Origin: Oscillospiraceae bacterium
GTDB lineage: Bacteria > Bacillota > Clostridia > Oscillospirales > Ruminococcaceae
DNA length: 17,686 bases
Direction: 5' to 3'
Assembly (NCBI GenBank): GCA_031253365.1
Contig: JAIRWE010000135.1
Span: 1-17,686 of the forward strand
Shown: positions 1-5,914 of the stretch, one piece after another
Numbering within the stretch: the stretch's first letter is position 1
How the letters are laid out: each line of letters begins with the position of its first letter
Notes under the pieces: generated by a model
Told to the model about the DNA's origin: nothing
Seen by the model: only the letters and a program-made list of their open reading frames with translations
The model's database searches: none
Made by a program: the position numbers and the translations under genes

Positions 1-105
1 GTGCTGGGAATAGACGAGTTTTCGCGCAGGGATTTTTACAGAAGGAGGAAGCGGTTCATCGCCGGGATAGCGGCTCAGTTGGGGTTGACCCAATTCGAGG
101 ATTGA
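1..105 (+). CDS. C-terminal end of an unidentified protein (partial)
   Basis: The window opens inside an open frame that runs for 34 codons in frame 1 and stops at TGA 103-105. The visible peptide ends in GLTQFED and contains a basic stretch, DFYRRRKRF, near its middle. I do not recognise the family from so short a tail. It converges on htpG, whose stop codon begins only 4 bases further on, and no terminator hairpin fits between them, so the two transcripts probably run into each other. That this is real coding sequence rests on the open frame reaching the window edge and on the tight convergent packing; the function is unknown. Confidence 0.55.
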   Translation: MLGIDEFSRRDFYRRRKRFIAGIAAQLGLTQFED

Positions 106-108
106 CGG

Positions 109-2022
109 CTACACCATGAGCGCGCACATCTTCGATACGAAATCCGCGGGGTTTTCCACCGATATTCCCTCTATTAAAAGAGCCTGGTTGTACAGAATGT
201 CGGCGTAAGTGCCGAGCGCATCCCTGTCGTTTTCATAAATCTCTTTCAATTTTCCGAAAATGGGGTGCGTCGAATTTATTTCCAGAACCTTGTCGGCTTT
301 CGCCTTTTTGTCCGTAGGCATGGAGTTAAGGACTTTTTCCATCTGCGTGGAGAGCGCCCCGCTGCTTGAAAGGCAGACGGGGTGGCTTTTCAGCCGCCCG
401 GAAACACGCACGTCGGCGACGCGTTCGCCCAGCGACTCTTTCATAAGCGTCAGCAGGGGCTTCGCGTCGTCGTTGATTTTTTTGATTTCCTCTTTTTCGT
501 CGCCGTCCTCGATTTCCAAATCCGCGCTTTGAATCGACTTGAACGGCTTTTCGTCGTACTCGCCCAACATCTGCACGCAAAACTCGTCCACGTTTTCGAT
601 GAGGTAAAGTATTTCAAAACCCTTGTCCTTGAGCGCTTCCGTCTGGGGGAGCGCGTCGATACGCTCGAACGTTTCCCCGCAGGCGTAATAAATCGCGTCC
701 TGATTTTCCTTCATGCGCGTTACATATTCCCCTATGGTGGCGTAATCCTTTTCGCTTGAGGAATAAAAGATGAGCAAATCCCGAAGGTTCTCGCTGTTCG
801 CGCCGAACCCGTTGTATATCCCGAACTTTATCTGCGCCCCGAACGCCTTCCAAAACTCCTTGTATTTTTCGCGTTCGTTGTTGAGCATTTTTTTAAGCTC
901 CGAGCGGATTGAGCGGTCGATGCTCTTCGCGATGACTTTAAGCTGCCTGTCGTGCTGCAGCATCTCGCGGGAGATGTTCAGCGACAGGTCCTCGCTGTCA
1001 ACCAGCCCCTTCACGAAGGAAAAATGGTCGGGGAGCAAATCCGCGCATTTTTCCATAATCATCACGCCGCTTGAATACAGCTGCAAGCCCTTTTCGTATT
1101 CCTTGGTGTAATAGTCGAACGGCGCCTTTTTCGGAATGAACATCAACGCCGAATAGGTTGCGCTCCCCTCGGTTTTATCGTGAATCACGGAAACGGGCGC
1201 GGTATAGTCCATGAACTTGTCTTTATAAAAGCCGTGATAATCCTCCTCGCTCAACTCGGACTTGTTCCTTTTCCAGATGGGAACCATGCTGTTGAGCGTT
1301 TCCGTTTCGGTATAATCCTCATACTCGGGCTTGTCGTCGTCCTTCGTTTCCTCTTTCAGACGGGATTTTTTCATTTCCATTCTTATGGGATAGCGAATGT
1401 AATCGGAATATTTCTTGATAAGGTTTTTTATCCTGTACTGCTCCAAAAACTCGTCGTAACGCTCGTCGTCGGTGTTGTCCTTGATGTAAAGCGTGATTTC
1501 CGTGCCGACGCTTTCCTTGGAACACGAATCCACGGTGTAACCGTCGGCGCCTTCGGACGTCCACACGAACGCCTCCCCGTCGCCGCCGTAAGGCTTGGAC
1601 TTCACGACCACTTTCTTCGACACCATGAACGCGGAATAAAACCCCACGCCGAACTGCCCGATTATGCTCATGTCGTCGGGGCTTTCGGAACCTTCGCCCT
1701 TATCCGGGATATCGTTTTTGAAATTCAGCGAGCCGCTCTGCGCGATTACGCCGAGGTTCTTTTCCAATTCCTCTTTGGTCATACCTATGCCGTTGTCGGT
1801 TACGGTGAGCGTTTTCGCCTCTTTGTCGGGGATGATGAAAATTTCAAACTCGCCGCGCGACAACCCCAAATTCTCGGTCATGGACTTATAGTACAGCTTG
1901 TCCGTCGCGTCGGAGGCGTTGGAAATCAATTCCCGCAGAAAAATCTCCTTATGTGTGTAAATCGAGTTAATCATTAACTCAAGCAGCCTTTTGGATTCGG
2001 CTTTGAATTGCTTTTTCGACAT
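109..2022 (-). CDS. htpG: Molecular chaperone HtpG (Hsp90 family)
   Basis: Cytosolic ATP-dependent Hsp90 chaperone that helps fold and remodel client proteins. The 637-aa length fits bacterial HtpG. The N-terminal GHKL ATPase domain is complete: ELISNASDA at about residues 31-38, DNGIGM at 76-81 and GQFGVGFYSAF at 122-132. The middle domain contains LNISREMLQ, a family hallmark, and a C-terminal dimerisation domain follows. The start at 2022 has a good ribosome site (GGGGAGG) just upstream. A consensus sigma-A promoter and a CIRCE operator precede it, so it is likely repressed by HrcA. It is a single-gene unit, convergent with the partial gene at the window edge and divergent from the aminotransferase gene. 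Confidence 0.98.
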   Translation of the reverse strand: MSKKQFKAESKRLLELMINSIYTHKEIFLRELISNASDATDKLYYKSMTENLGLSRGEFEIFIIPDKEAKTLTVTDNGIGMTKEELEKNLGVIAQSGSLNFKNDIPDKGEGSESPDDMSIIGQFGVGFYSAFMVSKKVVVKSKPYGGDGEAFVWTSEGADGYTVDSCSKESVGTEITLYIKDNTDDERYDEFLEQYRIKNLIKKYSDYIRYPIRMEMKKSRLKEETKDDDKPEYEDYTETETLNSMVPIWKRNKSELSEEDYHGFYKDKFMDYTAPVSVIHDKTEGSATYSALMFIPKKAPFDYYTKEYEKGLQLYSSGVMIMEKCADLLPDHFSFVKGLVDSEDLSLNISREMLQHDRQLKVIAKSIDRSIRSELKKMLNNEREKYKEFWKAFGAQIKFGIYNGFGANSENLRDLLIFYSSSEKDYATIGEYVTRMKENQDAIYYACGETFERIDALPQTEALKDKGFEILYLIENVDEFCVQMLGEYDEKPFKSIQSADLEIEDGDEKEEIKKINDDAKPLLTLMKESLGERVADVRVSGRLKSHPVCLSSSGALSTQMEKVLNSMPTDKKAKADKVLEINSTHPIFGKLKEIYENDRDALGTYADILYNQALLIEGISVENPADFVSKMCALMV

Positions 2023-2046
2023 TGTTACCTCCCCTTTGTCTTTGTT

Positions 2047-2073
2047 TTAGCACTCGCAGGGTTAGAGTGCCAA
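2047..2073 (-). promoter_or_regulatory. CIRCE operator (HrcA binding site) of htpG
   Basis: The inverted repeat TTAGCACTC, 9 bases, GAGTGCCAA matches the CIRCE consensus (TTAGCACTC-N9-GAGTGCTAA) at all but one position. It lies directly downstream of the htpG -10 box and covers the expected transcription start, the standard place for HrcA repression. No hrcA gene is in the window. Confidence 0.93.
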
Positions 2074-2078
2074 AAATT

Positions 2079-2107
2079 ATTATAGCAACTGTTTTCGCGT
2101 TTGTCAA
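2079..2107 (-). promoter_or_regulatory. Sigma-A type promoter of htpG
   Basis: On the minus strand a perfect -35 TTGACA (2107-2102) is separated by 17 bases from a perfect -10 TATAAT (2084-2079). Transcription should start near 2072, at the edge of the CIRCE element. Confidence 0.9.
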
Positions 2108-2115
2108 GTGGATAA

Positions 2116-2144
2116 TTGACAAAAAAATCAATATATGATAAAAT
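2116..2144 (+). promoter_or_regulatory. Sigma-A type promoter of the aminotransferase-trpS unit
   Basis: TTGACA (2116-2121), a 17-base spacer and TAAAAT (2139-2144) on the plus strand. The -35 box lies only 8 bases from the -35 box of the divergent htpG promoter, so the two polymerase sites overlap. The promoter sits inside the open frame that extends upstream of the aminotransferase, which argues that translation starts further in. Confidence 0.85.
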
Positions 2145-2172
2145 TATCGCGGACAAAGGGGGTTTGGTATCC

Positions 2173-3357
2173 ATGAACGCTTTTTCGGAAAGAATATCGT
2201 CGTTGCAGCCCGGGGCAATCCGTGAAATCCTGAAATTCACCGCCGACCCGTCGGTCATCAGCTTCGCGGCGGGCAACCCCGCCCCGGAGGCGTTCCCGGT
2301 TGAAACCGTGGCGAAAATAACCGCCGACATTATGAAAAACGAGCCGGTGTCGGCTTTGCAGTACGCCGTTTCGGAAGGGTACGCGCCGCTGCGCGATTGG
2401 CTCAAGGCGGATTTGGGCAAGAAAGGCGTGTTCAACGCCGAGGACGACGATATAATAATCACCGCCGGCGCGCAGCAGGTGACGGAAATCGTGACGAAGC
2501 TGATGTGCAACGAGGGGGAAACGATTATATGCGAAACGCCGACGTTCATAGGCTCGCTTAACGCTTTCCGTTCCTACAACGCGAAGCTGGTCGGCGTCCC
2601 TTCGGACGACGACGGGATTAACGCGGACAAGCTCGAAATCGCGCTTATGGACAACCCGAAGACGGCGTTCATTTATCTTATACCGAATTTTCAGAACCCC
2701 ACCGGCAAAACCATGTCGCGGGAACGCCGCCGGGTGGTTTTGCGACTGGCGGAAAAATACAACGTCCTCATACTGGAAGACAACCCTTACGGGGATTTGC
2801 GTTTCACGGGGATAGACATTCCCTCGATTAAGGAATTCGACAAGAACCGCCACGTCGTCTACGCGGGGAGTTTTTCAAAGACGCTGGCGCCGGGGCTTCG
2901 CGTGGGGTTTATGTGCGGGGCGCAGAACATCGTCCAAAAAGCGGTGGCGTGCGTTCAGGTTTCGACCGTTCACACAAGCATACTGCCGCAAATGCTCACC
3001 TATAAGTTCGTGACGGAATATAATTTTGACGCGCATTTGGAGCGGCTTCAACAGATTTACAAAGAAAAATGCAAGTTAATGCTGGACGGCTTGAAGTTCG
3101 GTATGCCGCTGTCCGTCGAGTTCACCGAACCGGAGGGCGGTCTGTTCATTTGGGGGACGCTTCCGTTCGGCGATATGCGTTACTTCTGCGGGAAAGCGGC
3201 TGAAAACAAGGTGGCGGTGGTTCCGGGGAACGCGTTTCTCGTAAACGAAAAGGAAGAAAGTTTGTCGTTCAGGCTGAATTTCTCAACCCCGACGAACGAG
3301 CAGATTGAGCGCGGCGTCGAAATTCTCGCGCGCGTCGCGAAGACGATTTACAGATGA
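2173..3357 (+). CDS. PLP-dependent class I/II aminotransferase (2-aminoadipate/aromatic type)
   Basis: Cytosolic fold-type I aminotransferase of 394 aa that should transfer an amino group between an amino acid and a 2-oxo acid using pyridoxal phosphate. It resembles the LysN/kynurenine-aminoadipate group: SFAAGNPAPEAFP near the N terminus, QYAVSEGYAPLR, an ITAGAQQ turn, PNFQNPTGKTMS and EDNPYGDLRF in the cofactor site, and the Schiff-base lysine at about K236 in SFSKTLAPGLRVG. Substrate cannot be fixed from sequence; broad branched-chain, aromatic or aminoadipate use is likely. The frame is open further upstream, but that part contains the promoter. The ATG at 2173 has an AAAGGGGG ribosome site 10 bases before it. 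trpS follows after 17 bases and is probably co-transcribed. Confidence 0.9.
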   Translation: MNAFSERISSLQPGAIREILKFTADPSVISFAAGNPAPEAFPVETVAKITADIMKNEPVSALQYAVSEGYAPLRDWLKADLGKKGVFNAEDDDIIITAGAQQVTEIVTKLMCNEGETIICETPTFIGSLNAFRSYNAKLVGVPSDDDGINADKLEIALMDNPKTAFIYLIPNFQNPTGKTMSRERRRVVLRLAEKYNVLILEDNPYGDLRFTGIDIPSIKEFDKNRHVVYAGSFSKTLAPGLRVGFMCGAQNIVQKAVACVQVSTVHTSILPQMLTYKFVTEYNFDAHLERLQQIYKEKCKLMLDGLKFGMPLSVEFTEPEGGLFIWGTLPFGDMRYFCGKAAENKVAVVPGNAFLVNEKEESLSFRLNFSTPTNEQIERGVEILARVAKTIYR

Positions 3358-3374
3358 CTGCCAAGGGAGGGGTT

Positions 3375-4379
3375 ATGGAGAACAAAAAAATCATATTCAG
3401 CGGAATACAGCCCACGAGTACGCCGCATTTGGGCAATTATCTCGGGGCGCTGAAAAACTGGGTCGCGATGCAGGACGAATACGAGTGCGTGTACAGCGTG
3501 GTGGACTTGCACGCCGTAACCGTGCGCCAAGAACCCGCGAAACTGCGGGGGCAGATTGCCGAAACCTACGCCCTGCTTATGGCCATGGGCATCGACACCG
3601 AAAAGACCGTGCTTTTCGTGCAAGGACACAATCCGCACCACACGCAGCTCGCGTGGCTGTTGTCCTGCTACACCGGGTTCGGGGAGCTTTCCAGAATGAC
3701 GCAGTTCAAGGACAAGTCCGAAAAACATTCCGAAAACATCAACGCGGGGCTTTTCACCTATCCCGTGCTTCAGGCGGCGGACATACTTTTGTATCAAGCC
3801 GACCTCGTTCCGGTGGGGGAGGACCAAAAACAGCACCTTGAGATTTCCCGCGATATAGCCGTGCGGTTCAACAATATTTACGGCGAGGCGTTTACCCTGC
3901 CGCAGGCGCATATTCCGCTCGGTTGCGGGAAAGTCATGTCGCTTTCCGAACCGCGCAGGAAAATGTCGAAGTCCGACGAAAATCCCCACGCCTGCATAAG
4001 CGTTTTGGACGACCGCGACACGGTCGTCAGGAAGTTCAAGCGCGCCGTCACCGACAGCGGCTCGGAAATAGTTTACCGCGAAGGCGACGACCTGAAAGCG
4101 GGAATCAACAACCTGATTTCGATATACGCCGCGGTTACGGGCAAGACGGTCGCCGAAACGGAAAAGGAATTTTCGGGCAAAGGGTACGGCGAGTTCAAAT
4201 TGGCGGTTGGGGAAGCCGTCGCCGATATGTTCAAACCCGTTCGGGAGGAATACGCCCGCATAGCCGCCGACAAAACGCATCTGATTTCGCGCATGAGGGA
4301 CGGCGCGGAAAAGTCCATGAAAATTTCCGCGAAAACCTTGAAAAAGGTTTGTAAAAAAGTCGGATTTTTGCAATTATAA
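3375..4379 (+). CDS. trpS: Tryptophan--tRNA ligase
   Basis: Class I aminoacyl-tRNA synthetase charging tRNA-Trp with tryptophan at the expense of ATP. The 334-aa length is normal. The HIGH-type signature appears as TPHLGNYLGAL (about residues 16-26) and the KMSKS loop is intact as RKMSKSDEN (about 195-203). The ATG at 3375 has GGGAGG 4 bases upstream; an alternative ATG at 3354 overlaps the aminotransferase stop (ATGA) but has no good ribosome site. The last twelve codons (ending KKVGFLQL) are part of a DNA segment found twice more downstream at 5174 and 5811, so the 3' end of this gene appears to mark an insertion or duplication site. The terminator at 4385-4421 follows immediately. Confidence 0.97.
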   Translation: MENKKIIFSGIQPTSTPHLGNYLGALKNWVAMQDEYECVYSVVDLHAVTVRQEPAKLRGQIAETYALLMAMGIDTEKTVLFVQGHNPHHTQLAWLLSCYTGFGELSRMTQFKDKSEKHSENINAGLFTYPVLQAADILLYQADLVPVGEDQKQHLEISRDIAVRFNNIYGEAFTLPQAHIPLGCGKVMSLSEPRRKMSKSDENPHACISVLDDRDTVVRKFKRAVTDSGSEIVYREGDDLKAGINNLISIYAAVTGKTVAETEKEFSGKGYGEFKLAVGEAVADMFKPVREEYARIAADKTHLISRMRDGAEKSMKISAKTLKKVCKKVGFLQL

Positions 4380-4382
4380 ACG
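4344..4382 (+). repeat. trpS-tail direct repeat, copy 1 (inside trpS)
   Basis: First of three copies of a 39-bp segment beginning AAGGTTTGTAAAAAAGTCGG. This copy is the functional 3' end and stop codon of trpS. Confidence 0.9.
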
Positions 4383-4384
4383 CG

Positions 4385-4421
4385 AAAAATCGCCCCGCGC
4401 CCGTCGCGCGGCGATTTTTTT
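4385..4421. terminator. Bidirectional rho-independent terminator between trpS and the first GNAT gene
   Basis: AAAAATCGCC (4385-4394) pairs with GGCGATTTTT (4410-4419). After one C-C mismatch, CGCG pairs with CGCG around a five-base loop. A T-run follows on the plus strand and an A-run flanks the other side, so it can stop both trpS and the convergent GNAT transcript. An identical copy lies at 5215-5251. Confidence 0.9.
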
Positions 4422-4429
4422 ATGAATAT

Positions 4430-4963
4430 CTAATCCAGTCGCCTAATCATTTGCAAGTAGCCGTCTTTTTCGTCGAGTTGCAAATACTCGAATCCATTTT
4501 TCTCGTAAAAGGAAACAACGCTTTCAATTTTTTGACATTCCAGCATTACAAACCTGCCGCCGATAATTTTTTGCGCGGCATAAACAGTTTTTATACACTC
4601 GTTAAAAAGCTCGGTTCCGTCAATATCTTCGGATAATATTCTGTCTTTTCCGAATTGCCCTATGAGTATAATTCCCACGGCTTTAACGTCTTTTGAGAAC
4701 CCGTCAATACTTTTTATTGTACTCTTTGAAACTTTTTCGGTAAACGGCAGGGCTTTAAGCGAAAGCGTAAAATACCCCCGAAGCGCAATGCCGTTATCAT
4801 CGAAAATCAAATATGAGCGGCTTCTGTTGCGTCGCTCAAAGTCAAAAGATTTTCGTTTCAGAAACATTTCAACATCCCTATCGCGGCAAGAAAACCGCGA
4901 CACGGCGTCAAGAAAAAATTCAGATATATCACCGCGAATTATTTCTTGAAACGGGATAACCAT
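4430..4963 (-). CDS. GNAT-family N-acetyltransferase, putative toxin of a type II TA-like pair (copy 1, full length)
   Basis: 177-aa protein resembling the GNAT-like proteins that Clostridia often carry next to a tiny partner gene. Visible features: MFLKRKSFDFERRNRSRSYLIFD near residues 33-55, GYFTLSLKAL (63-72), the core strand VGIILIGQFGKDR (96-108) where acetyl-CoA would bind, then IGGRFVMLEC (134-143) and FYEKNGFEYL (152-161), the usual GNAT C-terminal strand-helix. The classic Q/RxxGxG/A loop is not obvious, so catalysis is unproven. Related GNAT toxins acetylate aminoacyl-tRNA; that role here is inference. Its start overlaps the preceding small gene by 25 bases in another frame, which suggests translational coupling. 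The frame is intact, unlike copy 2. Confidence 0.8.
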   Translation of the reverse strand: MVIPFQEIIRGDISEFFLDAVSRFSCRDRDVEMFLKRKSFDFERRNRSRSYLIFDDNGIALRGYFTLSLKALPFTEKVSKSTIKSIDGFSKDVKAVGIILIGQFGKDRILSEDIDGTELFNECIKTVYAAQKIIGGRFVMLECQKIESVVSFYEKNGFEYLQLDEKDGYLQMIRRLD

Positions 4964-5106
4964 GCTTCAACTTTCCTCTCGTTTTCTTTCCAGAAATCAT
5001 CGGTGCCTTTCGGGCGCGGCGGCGCGGGCTTATTGAGAATTTCGACAAGACGGTCGGCAGCTTCTTTATCAATGACTATATTTTTATCGAACGTCGTCGT
5101 CGCCAT
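4939..5106 (-). CDS. Small antitoxin-like protein paired with GNAT copy 1
   Basis: 55-aa acidic-basic protein starting MATTTFDKNIVIDKEAADRL. A second ATG lies 9 bases upstream (5115) but sits directly on the AAGGAG ribosome site, so the start at 5106 is preferred. The N-terminal half matches the partner gene of copy 2 (MAT-TF-K-I-I--EAADRL), while the C-terminal halves differ. Small genes of this form directly ahead of GNAT-like genes are commonly taken as antitoxins; the assignment is by position and family resemblance, not by a recognised DNA-binding fold. It is the first gene after an operator-promoter, fitting autoregulation. The last codons overlap the GNAT start. Confidence 0.75.
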   Translation of the reverse strand: MATTTFDKNIVIDKEAADRLVEILNKPAPPRPKGTDDFWKENERKVEAWLSRFKK

Positions 5107-5140
5107 CGGTTTCATCTCCTTTCATTGACTTTACAAATTC

Positions 5141-5175
5141 AAGTGAATTATATCACTTAAACTTTATTCTGTCAA
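5141..5175 (-). promoter_or_regulatory. Promoter with palindromic operator of TA-like unit 1
   Basis: Minus-strand TTGACA (5175-5170), 17-base spacer, TATAAT (5152-5147). The -10 box is the centre of the inverted repeat AAGTGA-N6-TCACTT (5141-5158), so a bound repressor would block RNA polymerase. The same promoter and operator recur at 5778-5812. Repression by the small antitoxin-like protein is inferred. Confidence 0.85.
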
Positions 5176-5212
5176 GGTTTGTAAAAAAGTCGGATTTTTG
5201 CAGTTATAAACG
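5174..5212 (+). repeat. trpS-tail direct repeat, copy 2
   Basis: Matches the trpS 3' end (4344-4382) with one A-to-G change. It is not attached to any reading frame here, so it is a displaced fragment of trpS. The identity continues through the terminator to 5265. Confidence 0.9.
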
Positions 5213-5214
5213 CG

Positions 5215-5251
5215 AAAAATCGCCCCGCGCCCGTCGCGCGGCGATTTTTTT
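5215..5251. terminator. Second copy of the bidirectional terminator
   Basis: Identical hairpin and T-run to that at 4385-4421. On the minus strand it stops the second GNAT transcript. Its T-run overlaps the stop codon of that gene. Confidence 0.85.
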
Positions 5252-5606
5252 ATAAATATCTAATCATCTGTAAATACTCGCCGTCGTCGCTTTTTTGAAG
5301 AAACGCGAAACCATTGCTTTCGTAGAAATTCACGACTTTCACATTATCCGCGCACTCCAAGAAAGCTATGCGGCTTCCGACAATTTTTTGAACTCTGTAA
5401 ATATCGCTAATGGCGCAATCAAGGATAACGCAACCGTCGATTAACAAGTATGTACGGCTCTTGTTTCGCTTATCAAACTCAAGAGCCTTTTCTTTCAGAA
5501 AAATTTCCACCTCTTTATCTTGACAGATAAAATTTTCAAGCGCATTTAAAAATTTTATTTCTTCTTTTCGTCGGATAACTTCCCGGACTGAAATTTTTCC
5601 CACCAT
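5250..5606 (-). CDS. Internally deleted GNAT-like protein (copy 2), probably inactive
   Basis: 118-aa relative of the protein at 4430-4963. The N-terminal third (VEIFLKEKALEFDKRNKSRTYLLID) and C-terminal third (KIVGSRIAFLEC, then FYESNGFAFLQ) align well with copy 1. The roughly 59 residues between them are absent: copy 1 has GYFTLSLKAL through LIGQFGKDRIL here, whereas copy 2 jumps from YLLIDG to CVILDCAISDIY. The lost segment holds the central GNAT strands and the expected acetyl-CoA site, so acetyltransferase activity is unlikely. The frame stays open, meaning the deletion is in frame. It starts within the last 52 bases of the small gene ahead of it. It could be a decaying toxin or a residual protein with binding function only. 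Confidence 0.7.
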   Translation of the reverse strand: MVGKISVREVIRRKEEIKFLNALENFICQDKEVEIFLKEKALEFDKRNKSRTYLLIDGCVILDCAISDIYRVQKIVGSRIAFLECADNVKVVNFYESNGFAFLQKSDDGEYLQMIRYL

Positions 5607-5743
5607 CCTTTTGAATCCCTTTCAATTTTTTCCCAGTCATACATAGGCTCGTAAGGCTTGCGCGGCTTTTCCATTTCGGCGATTAGCCTGTCGGCGGCTT
5701 CTTCGCCTATTATTATTTCTTTGAAAAATGTTTCTGTCGCCAT
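5555..5743 (-). CDS. Small antitoxin-like protein paired with GNAT copy 2
   Basis: 62-aa protein, MATETFFKEIIIGEEAADRL at the N terminus, charged and lysine-rich at the C terminus (ending SDEKKK). As in copy 1, an upstream ATG at 5752 touches the AAGGAG ribosome site, so the start at 5743 is preferred. It is homologous to the small gene at 4939-5106 mainly in the first 20 residues. The gene is intact although its neighbour has lost its core, the pattern expected if the antitoxin is harmless or still useful while the toxin decays. It overlaps the truncated GNAT gene by 52 bases. Function is inferred from pairing. Confidence 0.72.
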   Translation of the reverse strand: MATETFFKEIIIGEEAADRLIAEMEKPRKPYEPMYDWEKIERDSKGWWEKFQSGKLSDEKKK

Positions 5744-5777
5744 CGGTTTCATCTCCTTTCATTGACTTTACAAATTC

Positions 5778-5812
5778 AAGTGAATTATATCACTTAAACT
5801 TTATTCTGTCAA
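5778..5812 (-). promoter_or_regulatory. Promoter with palindromic operator of TA-like unit 2
   Basis: TTGACA (5812-5807), 17 bases, TATAAT (5789-5784) on the minus strand, with AAGTGA-N6-TCACTT (5778-5795) centred on the -10 box. Base-for-base the same as the unit 1 promoter, so either antitoxin-like protein might act on both. Confidence 0.85.
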
Positions 5813-5849
5813 GGTTTGTAAAAAAGTTCGGATTTTTGCAATTATAACG
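5811..5849 (+). repeat. trpS-tail direct repeat, copy 3 (array end)
   Basis: Third copy of the trpS 3' end, with one extra T after AAAAAAGT and one A fewer after TTATAA. The match stops at 5849, just before the next promoter, and lacks the terminator carried by copies 1 and 2. This makes it look like the far boundary of an insertion. Confidence 0.85.
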
Positions 5850-5850
5850 T

Positions 5851-5879
5851 TTGACTTTTGTGAAAATTCATAGTATAAT
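5851..5879 (+). promoter_or_regulatory. Sigma-A type promoter of the five-gene plus-strand run
   Basis: TTGACT (5851-5856), 17-base spacer, TATAAT (5874-5879). It begins two bases after the last trpS-tail repeat. A strong AGGAGG ribosome site (5901-5906) follows, 8 bases before the ATG at 5915. Confidence 0.88.
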
Positions 5880-5914
5880 GTTCTCAATGATTAAATTTTG
5901 AGGAGGAACACATT

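Larger units (their letters stand above)
4344..5849. repeat. Tandem array of two GNAT toxin-antitoxin-like units bounded by trpS-tail repeats
   Basis: Unit 1 (4344-5173, about 830 bp) and unit 2 (5174-5810, 637 bp) have the same order: trpS 3' tail, terminator, GNAT-like gene, overlapping small gene, palindromic operator and promoter. A third, partial tail (5811-5849) closes the array. The outer parts of the units are nearly identical: 4344-4435 against 5174-5265 differ at two bases, and 5099-5190 against 5736-5827 are identical. The encoded proteins align only loosely. No integrase or transposase is visible. It may be an old tandem duplication kept uniform at its edges, or cassettes inserted at a fixed site. 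Confidence 0.85.

Noticed and set aside
1180..1977. Long plus-strand open frame opposite htpG
   Set aside because: It lies wholly antisense to a clear Hsp90 gene, has no ribosome site, and its composition reflects the codon bias of the real gene.
2116..2172. N-terminal extension of the aminotransferase
   Set aside because: The TTG-initiated extension coincides with the -35 and -10 boxes, and a good ribosome site precedes the ATG at 2173.
3348..4373. 341-codon minus-strand frame opposite trpS
   Set aside because: Exact shadow of trpS, with no recognisable domain and an Arg/Phe/Val-rich composition typical of antisense frames.
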